Source: an uncultured Flavobacteriales bacterium (GTDB lineage Bacteria; Bacteroidota; Bacteroidia; Flavobacteriales_D; Parvicellaceae). Taken from it: a stretch of 64,000 nucleotides of DNA. Every line of letters starts with the position of its first letter. Position 1 is the stretch's first letter. Under the pieces are notes generated by a model. The model was not told the DNA's origin. It saw only the letters and a program-made list of their open reading frames with translations, and did no database searches. The stretch covers positions 124,001-188,000 of the forward strand of contig CALSPA010000003.1 in NCBI GenBank assembly GCA_943788115.1. Direction: 5' to 3'. Below are positions 19,410 through 29,920 of this stretch, piece by piece. The position numbers and the translations under genes are program-made.

Positions 19410-21251
19410 ATGAAACTTACAGCATCATTAATCCTTAGTTTATTATTCTTTAGTGTTTACTCTCAAAATTTAAATCCTAGAAAATCCTTAGATCCTATAT
19501 TGTATCCTTTTTATCACGGAGTTGCTTCTGGTGACCCTTTATCTAATGCAGTAATATTATGGACTAGATTTACAGACGATACTCTCTCAATTGATAGTGT
19601 TGAAATAAATTGGAGAATCGCTACAGATACCTCAATGGTTAACGTAATCAACTCAGGAAATGGATTTGCTCACGTTGAAAATGATTGGACGTTTAAAGTT
19701 GACGCCTCTGGATTAAGTCCAGACACATGGTACTATTATGATTTTGAAGCGTTAAATTATCACTCAATAAGGGGGAGAACAAAAACAGCTCCTATTGGAG
19801 ATAATGATAGTGCTAGATTTGCTGTAGTTTCTTGCTCAAATTATGAACACGGATATTTTAATGCCTACCGCTATTTAAGAGATAGAAATGATTTTGATGC
19901 TGTTATTCATTTAGGAGATTATATATATGAATATGCTGCAGGTGGTTATTCTGCAGGTATTGTTGATAGAGACAATGAACCTATTAATGAAATAATTACA
20001 TTAGAAGATTACAGAGTAAGGTATTCTCACTATCGTCTTGATGATGACTTAAGAGATTTACATCAGCAATATCCGTTTATCAATGTTTGGGATGATCATG
20101 AATCTGCAAATGACTCTTATGTTGATGGAGCGCAAAATCATTCACCAAGTACAGAGGGCCCTTGGATAGAAAGAAAATCAAATGCTACTCAAGCTTATCA
20201 TGAATGGCTTCCTATAAGATCTCCAATGCCTGGAGATTTACAAATTTATCGAGAAATAAATTATGGCGATTTAATGTCCCTTTATATGCTTGATACTAGA
20301 TTAGAAGGAAGATCTGAGCAAGGCGGAACTTCAAGCGATCCAAACAGAACTCTTCTTGGTCAAAACCAATTTTCCTGGCTAACTAATGAATTAAAAACAT
20401 CTAATACAAAATGGAACATATTAGGACAACAAGTCATGATAGCTCCATTGGAAGTATTTGGTGCAACTCTTAATGACGATCAGTGGGATGGATACGATTA
20501 TGAAAGAACAAGGTTATACGATTCTATCACTTTAAATGGGATTGACAATATAATAGTATTAACAGGTGATATTCACACGTCATGGGTAAATGACATTCCT
20601 CTAAGTAATTACGATGCATCTAATTGTACAGGTTCAGTTGGGGTTGAATATGTAGTAACTTCTGTTACCTCTCCAGGTCTTGGTTTTTTAGGAAGTGTTG
20701 CAGGAGGCACTATATCATTATTTAATCCCCATATACAATACACCAATTTATCTGAACACGGATACATGATTTTGGATGTTAGTAAGGATAAAGTTACTGG
20801 AAATTATTACTACATGAATAGTGTAGATGCTGTTTTAAGTGGAGAATATTTCGAAGATGCTTACTCTGTTTTAGATGGAGAAAAGTGCGTAGATCAAGCC
20901 AGTGGACCAACTCAAAGTAGTAAAGATCCACCCATCTTTGCCCCAGAAAGCCCAATAAATGGAACTGCAACAATTAATGACCAACTTACAGCTTTTACTG
21001 TTTTTGGAACATATCCTAATCCTTTTTATGAGGACTTAACAATACAGCTTTTCTTAGCAAATGATCAGGCAATTACTTTTGAGTGTTATGATATTGCTGG
21101 TAAACTTGTTTTCAATCAAGAAATTTACCTTTTAAGCAAAGGCTTGAATTATGTTAAACTTTACCTTTCAAGTCTTAGTAGTGGAACATATTCACTAGTG
21201 ATAAAAAGCGAAAACCACTACTCATCAAAAAAATTAATTAAAAGCTATTAA
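19410..21251 (+). CDS. PhoD-like alkaline phosphatase, T9SS type A
   Basis: The 613-residue protein has a signal peptide (MKLTASLILSLLFFSVYS), then the PhoD N-terminal domain (HGVASGDPLSNAVILWTRF), an Ig-like module and the metallophosphatase core. Core motifs include FAVVSCSNYEHG, AVIHLGDYIYEYA near residue 170, NVWDDHESANDSY near 230 and VLTGDIHTSWVND near 390; these carry the Ca/Fe ligand Asp, Asn and His residues of the family. The last 80 residues are a T9SS type A sorting domain (TYPNPFYEDLTIQLF to KKLIKSY). The likely role is release of phosphate from organic phosphoesters at the cell surface. Confidence 0.92.
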   Translation: MKLTASLILSLLFFSVYSQNLNPRKSLDPILYPFYHGVASGDPLSNAVILWTRFTDDTLSIDSVEINWRIATDTSMVNVINSGNGFAHVENDWTFKVDASGLSPDTWYYYDFEALNYHSIRGRTKTAPIGDNDSARFAVVSCSNYEHGYFNAYRYLRDRNDFDAVIHLGDYIYEYAAGGYSAGIVDRDNEPINEIITLEDYRVRYSHYRLDDDLRDLHQQYPFINVWDDHESANDSYVDGAQNHSPSTEGPWIERKSNATQAYHEWLPIRSPMPGDLQIYREINYGDLMSLYMLDTRLEGRSEQGGTSSDPNRTLLGQNQFSWLTNELKTSNTKWNILGQQVMIAPLEVFGATLNDDQWDGYDYERTRLYDSITLNGIDNIIVLTGDIHTSWVNDIPLSNYDASNCTGSVGVEYVVTSVTSPGLGFLGSVAGGTISLFNPHIQYTNLSEHGYMILDVSKDKVTGNYYYMNSVDAVLSGEYFEDAYSVLDGEKCVDQASGPTQSSKDPPIFAPESPINGTATINDQLTAFTVFGTYPNPFYEDLTIQLFLANDQAITFECYDIAGKLVFNQEIYLLSKGLNYVKLYLSSLSSGTYSLVIKSENHYSSKKLIKSY

Positions 21252-21254
21252 GCT

Positions 21255-22197
21255 TTAACTAATAAAATCTAAATCTTGGTCTTCAAATTTAAAGCTAGAG
21301 AGTTTAGAGAATTCATTTACACGATTTTTAATATCTGAAAGATTAATTTCCTCCAAGCGTTCTATTCCAAACTTTTCAACTGTAAATGAAGCTAATGCAG
21401 AACCAACAATTATTGCTTTCTTCATAGTCTCCCATGAATGGTCGTTTGCTGCTGCTAAATAACCAATAAAACCACCAGCAAATGTATCTCCAGCACCAGT
21501 TGGATCAAAGACTTCCTCTAATGGCAATGCAGGGGCATGGAAAATTTTATCTTCTTGAAAAAGTAACGCTCCGTGCTCTCCCTTTTTAATGATTAAAGTT
21601 TTGGGGCCCATAGTCAAAATTTGTTTTGAAGCCTTAACTAAAGAGCTCTCACCAGTTAACAACCTTGCCTCTTCATCATTAATTGTAAGAACATCTATCT
21701 TTTTGATAACTTTCTTTAAATCATCTAAAGCGATCTCCATCCAAAAGTTCATAGTATCTAAGACAATCAGCTTAGGTTTATTTTGAAGTCTCTCTATAAC
21801 ACTTAATTGAACGGCTGGGGTTAAATTACCTAACATTAAATAATCACAATCTTGATATGAATTTGGAACTACAGGATCAAATGTTTCAAGAACATTTAAC
21901 TGTGTATCTAATGTATCTCGAGTATTCATGTCTAGATGGTATTTCCCAGACCAGAAAAATGTTTTACCATCTTTTACTATTTGTAAGCCTTCAGTATTTA
22001 TTCCTTTTTCTAGAAAACATATCAAGTGTTTTCTGAGGAAAATCTCCACCAACTACCGAAATTATCTTCGCCCCTTTTTCAAAAAAAGATGCTGCCAAGC
22101 TAATGTATGTACAAGCTCCTCCAATAATTTTATCTGTTTTACCAAATGGTGTTTCAATTGCATCAAAAGCAACAGTACCTACACTAACTAAACTCAT
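21255..22197 (-). pseudogene. PfkB family carbohydrate kinase; one frameshift as sequenced
   Basis: Frame A (22197 to about 22017) gives MSLVSVGTVAFDAIETPFG with the IGGACTYISLAASFF segment. Frame B (about 22014 to 21255) continues LEKGINTEGLQIVKDGKTFFWSG and has the PfkB C-terminal motif DPTGAGDTFAGGFIGYL with the catalytic Asp. Removing one base from the AAAA run at 22014-22017 joins them into about 313 residues. Reading across gives DFPQKTLDMFLEKGINTEG, the normal family spacing, so the break is probably a sequencing error. It is a sugar or nucleoside kinase; the substrate is not identifiable. The gene converges with PhoD. Confidence 0.85.
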
Positions 22198-22213
22198 AAT
22201 TTTAAATTTTGAG

Positions 22214-22221
22214 CAAATATA
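22214..22221 (-). promoter_or_regulatory. Putative -7 promoter element of the PfkB kinase gene
   Basis: On the minus strand TATATTTG matches TAnnTTTG exactly and lies 16 bases before the ATG at 22197. No -33 TTG is visible at the usual distance. Confidence 0.45.
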
Positions 22222-22290
22222 ATCACCTAAATCATAAAGTTGATAATTTTTAAGAATACATTAGAAAATGAATTTATCTTTAGTTAGGTA

Positions 22291-22321
22291 TTGCATAAAT
22301 TCAAACTTTAATGTAATATTG
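22291..22321 (+). promoter_or_regulatory. Promoter of the tRNA-Asn gene
   Basis: TTG (22291-22293), 20 bases, then TAATATTG (22314-22321), one mismatch from TAnnTTTG. The tRNA starts 18 bases later, the same distance as for the tRNA-Cys promoter. Confidence 0.6.
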
Positions 22322-22339
22322 CACCCACAATTAAGAAAC

Positions 22340-22413
22340 GCTTCTTTAGCTCAGTTGGTTAGAGCATCTGACTGTTAATCAGAGGGTCCTTGGTTCGAGC
22401 CCAAGAAGAAGCG
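22340..22413 (+). tRNA. tRNA-Asn (GTT)
   Basis: The acceptor arm GCTTCTT pairs with AAGAAGC (22406-22412). The D-arm reads AGCTCAGTTGGTTAGAGC, the anticodon loop CTGTTAA carries GTT, the T-loop reads GGTTCGAGCCC, and the discriminator is G. No CCA is encoded. A terminator follows directly. Confidence 0.97.
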
Positions 22414-22418
22414 CAAAA

Positions 22419-22448
22419 AGCCTCCACAGATAGTGGGGGCTTTTTTTA
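22419..22448 (+). terminator. Rho-independent terminator after tRNA-Asn
   Basis: Arms AGCCTCCAC and GTGGGGGCT pair over nine positions (one G-T wobble) around the loop AGATA, followed by TTTTTTT. It starts six bases after the tRNA. From here to 22632 no gene or clear signal was seen, only AT-rich DNA with a weak imperfect hairpin. Confidence 0.9.
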
Positions 22449-22632
22449 TTCATTTTTTATACTTCTAAAAATCATCTGATAATTTAATCTCCTATTTTGT
22501 TATTATTTAGATTAAAATAAACCACAATATAGAAGATAGTCTATTTGGGCATTGTTTCGAGCACAACAAACATCCAAATATAGTTGAGGCTTGTTTGTGC
22601 TACAGAAATGTGTTACTTAAATTAATTGTTAC

Positions 22633-23164
22633 TCATTGACAGTATTTTGCTGCTGCCTTAAATGAATCATGAAATCTGTAATGGCCCATCTTTTCAAAAT
22701 ACACACACGCATCCTCTTCCCGATTTATTTGCATAAAACACATGCCAATGAAAAAATTTATTCGTGCAATTGTGTATGGTGCATCGTAATATTTTAATGC
22801 CTTTTTATACACTTCAATTGCATTCTCATACTCAGATAAGTTAACATATGATTCTCCTTGAATCCAGTAAGCTATTTTTAGACTTTTGATTGTTTTTTAT
22901 AAGCACTTCTGCATCTTTAATTGAAGCTCTAAAGTTGAACAAAAATTTATTTGCTTTTGCTCTCAACAGAAACGCCTCCCAGTCATACTCATTTTCATCT
23001 ATTCTCTGATTGTATTCTTTAACATAGCTTAAAATTGTATTTTGAGGCATATTCATACTGCCATGTCTCACCATAGTTACTTGATGGGTTAAAGGATGAA
23101 TTGCTTCCATTTCTTGACTATAAGAAATGGAAAAATAAAACAAGAATATAACAGCGACCCTCAT
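22633..23164 (-). pseudogene. Small secreted TPR protein; one frameshift as sequenced
   Basis: The first frame runs 23164 to about 22898 and encodes a signal peptide (MRVAVIFLFYFSISYS) and a TPR-like helix pair. After the T6 run at 22893-22898 the protein continues in another frame as IAYWIQGESYVNLSEYENA, then IEVYKKALKYYDAPYTIARI, and ends FKAAAKYCQ at 22633. Removing one base gives about 176 residues with two or three TPR units. It lies 77 bases after the propeller-cyclase receptor and may be the last gene of that operon. The break is probably a sequencing error. No enzymatic function is suggested. Confidence 0.7.
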
Positions 23165-23241
23165 TATATATATAAGAAAAAAAATATAAAAGGTTACATA
23201 TAAAAATGTAAAGTGAAACTTAATAAAAGTGGCTCCTTGAA

Positions 23242-26200
23242 TTAATCCTTGTACTTATCTGCTTTTAACCGCTGCTTAATTTGCTCTAAATGTTTTTTCT
23301 TTTTTGCTCCACGAAGTTTCTTTGCAGATTTTGTAAAATAATTATGCTGAGTTAAAAATTTTACTTGAATTTCATCCCACAATCTATCGCTTTTGATTTT
23401 ACCGTGATCTCTGAGCTCTCTTCTTAAAGTATCTGAAATAGCATGAAAATCATCCCTTCCTAAATAATCTAAATCAGCATCACATATAATTTCTTCGAGA
23501 TGATTATTTGGTTTATGAGGAATAATTGTTGCGTAAATAAGTGCCCACACCTGCTTAATTTGTTCGTCTGTATAACCATACTTTGGTAGAATTTCTGCAG
23601 CCATAGATGCTCCAACTACTTCGTTCTCATCATATTTTTCTACAAAACCAGCATCATGATAAGTCGCAGCAGATTTTAACACAAAAATATCTTCATCTAA
23701 AACACCTTCCATTATGGCAATTCTTTCAATAGCGTCAACGACATCTAAAGTATGGTGAATGCCGTGATAATGTAAGTTAGGCGGTAATTTATCCCTAAGA
23801 ATTCTCATTATGTGACGTTCCGCTTTTTTATAATTTATGCTACTATATATATGAAGATTAACATACTCATTAAACTTTTTATTTGGCACAAAACCATTAT
23901 CATCACTAGAGAGATGTTTTTTTATTCTATCAACATAAAACATGGAAATTTCTCCAGTATTTTTTGTCGGTATTTTCCCCCTGCTTGAGCATTCAAAAAA
24001 GGGTGATATATACTCATAAGTAATTTCAGAAACATTAACTCGACCAACCTCGCCACTAGTTTCCATTCGTTGAGCAATGTTCACTGTGTTTCCCCATATA
24101 TCATAAGCGATACGCTTAGATCCAATAACACCTGCAATGACATCTCCTGTATGAATTCCTATTCTAAGCTCCCAGAAAGTTTCTCCTTTTATTAGAGCTT
24201 CTTCTTTTAACCTATTCATGTATTGCTGTATTTCTAGAGCTGCTAAAACACAATTAATAGGATTTTCTTTATCTCTAAGAGGGACTCCACCTGCAGCCAT
24301 ATAAGCATCGCCCATTGTCTTAATTTTTTCTATTTGATGCTTCTCAATTATTTTATCAAACTTAATAAAGAGCGTGTCTAAACTTTTCACCAAATCAACT
24401 GGTTTCATTGTTTCAGAAACTTTAGTAAAATCTTTAATATCTGTAAACATTACAGTTACCATTCTATATTGACGAGTCCTAGCCTTTCCTTTGTTTTTTA
24501 ATTCCTCTGCCGTTTCTGCAGGGAGAATGTTTAACAATAATTCTTCAGCTTTTTGACGCTCTAGTTCAATTTTTTTATTTTGCTTTTCAATTTGCTCTTT
24601 CTGTTTTGTAACCGTTTTAGTTCTTCTTTCAACTAAAAAAGCCAACCTTCTTTTTTGACGCTTTATAGCCCTAAGTCTTAAGAAATATATCCCCCAAAAA
24701 ATTAAAATAGATGCAGCTACAACTATTGCTATAAATCTCCATCTTTTCCAAAATGGTGAATTAATTTTAATATGAATACTCTTTGGCTTGGACCAAATTC
24801 CATCACTATTGGCAGCCCATACTTTAAATGTGTAATCTCCTGTTGGAATATTTGAATAACTCTGTTGTGTTAATTCTCCAACTTCTCTAGGTTCATCATA
24901 TAGACCCTCTAAATGAATTTTATATTTATTTCCTTTTGAAAAAGTATAATGCAGCCCAACAAAATGGAATACAATACTGTTCTGATTATAATTTAATATT
25001 AGAGTATCTACTAATAATGCATTAGAATATTTTGGAATTAACTCCTTCGAATTATTATTTAAAAAATCAATTTCATCCAATACAATTTTAGGTGGAATTG
25101 TATTTTGCCTAATCTCATTAGGAAGAAAAGAATTTACACCTTTACTACCCCCGAAATAAAGTCTACCACTCTTTCCTTTATGAAAAGATCCGTTGTTTAA
25201 TTCATTATATAATAACCCATCACTTTCTGTAAAAAATATTAAAAGTTTCATTTTCGATATTAAAACATGAAAGCCCTGTGTTTGTACTTATCCAAAGCTC
25301 ACCTGACTGACCTTCAAGAATACCATAAATTGAATTATTAGACAATCCGTTTTCGTCAGTGTAATAGGTAAATAAGTCATTTGACGTGTCTAATTTATTA
25401 AGCCCACCTCCAAATGTTCCTATCCAGATAACTTCATCATCACCTTCTAAAATAGACAGCACAGTGTTATGACTTAGGCCATTTCTAGTGTCATAATTTG
25501 TGAACTTAAATGTTAGGTTATTAACGTCCGAAGAATCTACTTCTAATTTTGACACACCTGCACCCTCAAGACCAACCCAAATATAACCCTTTGAATCTGA
25601 ATATATTCTTCTGCACGCACCCTGAGGCAAACTGTTAAATTCATTAGAAACATGTTTTATAAATGTTGGATTTAATGTTTCTAAATTTAATACTGCTAAC
25701 CCCTCTTTACAACCTATCCACAGTTGATTCTTGTGTATTTGTAAATCATATGCAACATCGTCATCTTTTTTAGAAACAGGGTCTCTAAATCGAACTTTTT
25801 TAAATCTAGCCGATTTGTAATTGTCAAATGGAAGGACCTGGTATAAACCTCCGTTAGTAGCAGCCCATATTCTATTTTCAGCATCTATAATAACATCGTA
25901 AACATCGTGTCCATTTGGATTATTTAAATTCTCTGAGAAATAAGGGTAGTTAAAATAATTTCCTGTTTTTTTATTTACTCTCGTAATTCCTTTTCTATTA
26001 CCAATCCACAAAACAGAATCACCTTGTTCAAAAACACCCCAGGCATTTTTATCAATAACATTTTTTTCAGCTGATAAATAAGAAGAATAGTTAGCAAAAG
26101 ATTGTTTTAGAGGATCAAAATAAGACATTCCATCTTGAGTCCCGACCCATAGAGTTCCTGTAGCATCTTTAAAAATGTCGTGTATTAAATTATTGCTAAG

Positions 26201-27115
26201 CGACTTTAAATTGTAATCGTTGCTCTCATATTGAGTTACATCAAATTTAGCATTAGCCAGGTCACAATTAACTAAACCGTTGTTATATGTACCTAACCAT
26301 AAATCTGAAGTTGAATCTACATAAATAGACATTATTTGATACTCATTTAACTGTGTTGAAAGATTTGAAACTTCATTTTGTTCAATCAAGTTTACCCCAC
26401 TATTTGTTCCAACATAAAAAGCTTTCGAGTTTTTTCTAAACAAACAATTTATGCCTAAATTATTCAACTTGTCATTCCAACTTGATTTGAAATCTATACT
26501 ATTATCAATAAAATTTAATTCAGAAATACCAGTGTTTGATGTAGCTACAATTAAAGACTCGTCATTTAATAATAAATCAGAAATTTTATTGGATGGCAAC
26601 CCATTAAATTTATTAAAAATTTGATGGGTACTATCTGATGGGTCATAACATATTAAGCCGTATTTAAGTGTTCCTATCCATAGCCTTTTTTTGTTATCCC
26701 TTATGATTTTAACAACATTAATTTTATCGAGACCACCGTTTAGTTTAATGTGATTAAACTCTTTTGTTGATCGATTATAATGATTTAGACCTCTTTGTGT
26801 TCCAACCCATAAATTTCCATTATCACCTTTGCATATGTGATTTATGTATGAATCTGATAATGAATTGCTGTTTTTAATTTGATGTTTGTATTGCTTAACA
26901 TTGTATCCATCAAATTCATTTAAGCCATCTTGTGTCCCTATCCAAATAAACCCATCATCATCCTGAACTATTGAATATACAGTACTTTGAGACAACCCAT
27001 CATTAATAGAAAGCTGATTAAACCGAATTTCAACTTGTTGAGAAATTAATAGATTAATAAAAAGAAATTGACAGAGAAATAATATAAACGTTCTATGTAA
27101 AAAACTATAATTCAT
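23242..27115 (-). pseudogene. Beta-propeller receptor with Y_Y_Y, adenylate cyclase and HD domains; one frameshift as sequenced
   Basis: Two frames (27115-25220 and 25251-23242) join cleanly if one base is removed from the A6 run at 25231-25236, giving about 1,290 residues. In order: a signal peptide; about 14 two-component-regulator propeller repeats (such as GFIWIGTQDGLNEFDG, residues 30-680); a Y_Y_Y domain (about 707-779); one membrane helix (about 791-811); and a coiled coil. A class III cyclase (about 881-1064) follows, and then an HD domain (about 1115-1245). The cyclase keeps both metal Asp (FTDIKDFT, GDAYMAAGG), the Lys of KIKT and the Asp of YDIWGNT that select ATP, and the Asn/Arg pair of VNIAQR. 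The HD part has YHGIHHTLDVV, YHDAG and CDADLDYLG. It probably makes cAMP in response to an extracellular ligand. The break is likely a sequencing error. Confidence 0.88.
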
Positions 27116-27128
27116 CTAGAACATAAGG

Positions 27129-28958
27129 TTAGTTTATTTGAACACCTATTATTAAAATATCATCGACTTGTTCGTAAGATCCTTTCCATGTTTCAATTTT
27201 GCTATCAAGAGCTAGTCTTTGATCCTCCATAGGAAGATCTTTAATTGAAAGTAAGGTCTCTCTAAATTGTTTATACATGTATTTTTTTCCCTTTAGCCCT
27301 CCAAATTGATCTGCATATCCATCAGAAAAAATATAAACAATATCACCAGCCAATAATGGAATTTTATGTGTTGCAAAACTTTTAGTATATGGATTAAATG
27401 AGCCTATAGCAAATTTATCACCTTTAGTAATAACAATTTCATTATCTCTGACAATGTATAGTGGGTTATAAGCCCCAGCATACTCTAAAAGCATTTTTTT
27501 ATAATCAATGCTACATATGGCAATGTCCATACCATCTCTAATGGCATTTTCATCACCTTGTTTATACAAAGATTCGCTAGCATAATTATTTAAATCATCT
27601 AATATTTTTCCTGGATTTTGTAATCGATGCTCCTTTACAGCAGCGTTTAAACCATTGGCTCCAACTAAACTCATAAATGCTCCGGGGACACCATGTCCTG
27701 TACAATCAACTGCTGCAAAAATATGTTTACTTCCAATCTTGTTCATCCAATAGAAATCTCCTGAGACAATATCTTTAGGCTTAAACAATACAAAGGAAGA
27801 AGGAAACAAAGACTCAATGTATCTTTTAGGTGGTAAAATAGAATCTTGTAGCCTTTTTGCATATCTAATACTATCAGTAACATCTTTGTATAATTCTTCT
27901 AGTTTTGATTTTTGATTATCAATTTCATCTTTTTGCTTAACAACTTCTTGAGTTCGTTCTTTGACTTTCTGTTCTAGAATTCGTTCCGTTTCAGCTAACT
28001 CGTCTTTCATTTTTAAAAGCGCATGACCTAAATCGTCATCATCACTCAACGGCTTGTAAGGGAAGTTAAAATTACTTTGACCCACTTCATGTGCAAAGCT
28101 TGTTGTTTTCTGTAATCCCTCAACTAATGAGTTCATTGCAACAGACATCTCACCAATTTCATCATTACTAGGGTTAATTTGCTTTTTAGGGAAGACGCCT
28201 CTACCTAAATCAACAAGAATTTTCTTTAACTGTTGAACAGGTCTTGTAATGCTTAATGTTGTGAAAAGGGCAATTATAATTGTTCCTAAAACTAGAGCTA
28301 TTCCAGCAATCAAAACGCCAACAGAGAGTCTTTTAAAATTATTGTTTGTACCCTTAAATGCAGTATTACTCTGTAATTGTTGTTGATTTGCTTCAAAATT
28401 CTTGTTAGAAATTAATGTGTCCATTTTAACCATTAAGCTATTATACTTTGGCTCCGTTTCCATTTCAAAAAGTGTTTTGAGCATGAAATAATCCCAATTT
28501 TTATAGCTTTTAAACCCATCATTTAACTGTGTTCTAACATTGTCGTTATAATCTCCAAAAAGCCTAGAAATATCTTTTTTAATTTCTGAATACAATATGA
28601 GATTATTGTTTAATTCAGACCATCGAATTGACAATTCATTTATTTTAATGGTGTCTGCAGGAACAATGCTGTCCATTAATTCATTGGCTTTTTGTTTTTG
28701 ACTAGCATCATTAGTAGCCTCAACCTCCAGCCATTGTTGAATAAACATGTGTGTATTAGTAAGGTCTTTCTTTAAGTTATTGAGTTGGAAAACAGATGGC
28801 TGACCAACTTTCAAGAATTGATCATTTGTGTCAATACTCTTTTTTAAAGTAGATTCAGCATTTTTAAGCACGTATAGTGTTATAACAAATACCGTTAATA
28901 GCAAAACTAAAACGATTCCAAAGCCAAGACCTATTTTTTTACCTACTGTAAATCGCAT
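27129..28958 (-). CDS. Membrane sensor with HAMP and SpoIIE/PP2C-type phosphatase domain
   Basis: The 609-residue protein has a membrane helix (about 8-30), a helical extracytoplasmic domain (about 31-212) and a second helix (about 213-235). A HAMP domain (about 236-290, with RPVQQLKKILVDLGRG) and a coiled coil (about 325-370) follow. The SpoIIE phosphatase (about 390-607) keeps the metal-binding acids in DIVSGDFYWMN, AAVDCTGHGVPGAFMSLVG and IFSDGYADQFGG. This class dephosphorylates serine/threonine residues, often on anti-sigma-factor antagonists. It starts 27 bases after the TPR gene and ends 13 bases before the propeller receptor, so all are probably co-transcribed. Its target is unknown; no anti-sigma gene is nearby. 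Confidence 0.9.
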   Translation of the reverse strand: MRFTVGKKIGLGFGIVLVLLLTVFVITLYVLKNAESTLKKSIDTNDQFLKVGQPSVFQLNNLKKDLTNTHMFIQQWLEVEATNDASQKQKANELMDSIVPADTIKINELSIRWSELNNNLILYSEIKKDISRLFGDYNDNVRTQLNDGFKSYKNWDYFMLKTLFEMETEPKYNSLMVKMDTLISNKNFEANQQQLQSNTAFKGTNNNFKRLSVGVLIAGIALVLGTIIIALFTTLSITRPVQQLKKILVDLGRGVFPKKQINPSNDEIGEMSVAMNSLVEGLQKTTSFAHEVGQSNFNFPYKPLSDDDDLGHALLKMKDELAETERILEQKVKERTQEVVKQKDEIDNQKSKLEELYKDVTDSIRYAKRLQDSILPPKRYIESLFPSSFVLFKPKDIVSGDFYWMNKIGSKHIFAAVDCTGHGVPGAFMSLVGANGLNAAVKEHRLQNPGKILDDLNNYASESLYKQGDENAIRDGMDIAICSIDYKKMLLEYAGAYNPLYIVRDNEIVITKGDKFAIGSFNPYTKSFATHKIPLLAGDIVYIFSDGYADQFGGLKGKKYMYKQFRETLLSIKDLPMEDQRLALDSKIETWKGSYEQVDDILIIGVQIN

Positions 28959-28984
28959 AGTTAATTTTTTGAAAAAACTTTAAG

Positions 28985-29920
28985 CTAGTACCTTTTTTCA
29001 ATGTCGGTACCATTGTCAATTTCGTCTTTTCCTTTTAGAACATTTAATTCATCAAGATATAAACTGGAAGATTCGTAATCGTGAAGACTAATATAAACGG
29101 CAGCTAAAGCTGTTAAATTATTTTCAACAGTTGGTTGTAATAGGTAGGCTCTTTTTAAATATGGCAATGCTTTAACAAAATATTTAACCGCTTTTTCTTG
29201 ACTAGAAATTAAAGACTCAAAACTAATTTCATCATCCATGTTTTCAATGAATGAAACTCCTAGATTGTGATATGTAATTCCAAGATTATAGTTTGCGCTA
29301 TAATTCATACTATCAATCTTTAAAGATTCTAAATAATATTTAAAAGATTCATCAAGAAAACTTGAATTAAGATTTGTGTTATTATCGTAAATAGAAAATA
29401 AAATATGTGCCAAAGAATTATTGTACTCTAATTCTTTTTGAGTGAAATTAAAATCTGGTTTTGCGACTTTGTAAACCTCTTTATATTTTTCATAACAAAT
29501 AATTGCTTTTTTATAATTTATGGTGTCCATGAATCTTGCAGCGTCATTGTTGTATGTAGATCCAAGAAAAGCTAATGCTTTTCTATTTGCATTTTGCAAT
29601 TCGAAAGTGGCAGTGTCTAATTCAAGAGATTTTAAAAATGCGTCTATCGATTCATTTCTATTTTTTGAATCATCTCCTTCATATTTTGTTTTTTGAAAAA
29701 GCTGCTTTTCAATAAAACCTTTAACGTGCCACGTATATGCACTTTCTCTTTTCTCTTTGCAAATTATTAAAGCACTATCAATATAGTTTTTAGCAGAAAT
29801 GTAATCTTGAGATTGGTAAGCATCTAGTGCTTTAGACTCGTACAAACAAAACTGTTGTCCCATCACTGGAATAGCGAGTAATAAACTCAAAAAACATGAT
29901 ATGTGATGTGCTATTTTCAT
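28985..29920 (-). CDS. Secreted TPR protein in the signalling operon
   Basis: The 311-residue protein has a signal peptide (MKIAHHISCFLSLLLAIPVMG) and TPR-like helical repeats through most of its length (DAYQSQDYISAKNYIDSALII, ESIDAFLKSLELDTATFEL, YKKAIICYEKYKEV, ANYNLGITYHNLGVSF, ALPYLKRAYLLQPTVENN). The ATG overlaps the stop of the YfiR-like gene as ATGA, and the SpoIIE gene follows after 27 bases. This suggests a periplasmic adaptor for the sensor proteins encoded around it; this role is inferred from position only. Confidence 0.82.
   Translation of the reverse strand: MKIAHHISCFLSLLLAIPVMGQQFCLYESKALDAYQSQDYISAKNYIDSALIICKEKRESAYTWHVKGFIEKQLFQKTKYEGDDSKNRNESIDAFLKSLELDTATFELQNANRKALAFLGSTYNNDAARFMDTINYKKAIICYEKYKEVYKVAKPDFNFTQKELEYNNSLAHILFSIYDNNTNLNSSFLDESFKYYLESLKIDSMNYSANYNLGITYHNLGVSFIENMDDEISFESLISSQEKAVKYFVKALPYLKRAYLLQPTVENNLTALAAVYISLHDYESSSLYLDELNVLKGKDEIDNGTDIEKRY

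Noticed and set aside
22560-22605. Imperfect hairpin (GCACAACAAAC against GTTTGTGC) after the small TPR gene
   Set aside because: The pairing has bulges and no T-run on either strand; not strong enough to call a terminator.
23242-25251. Separate cyclase gene starting at 25251
   Set aside because: Its first residues before SDGLLYNE are an artefact of the frame; the propeller reading continues directly into it after a one-base correction.
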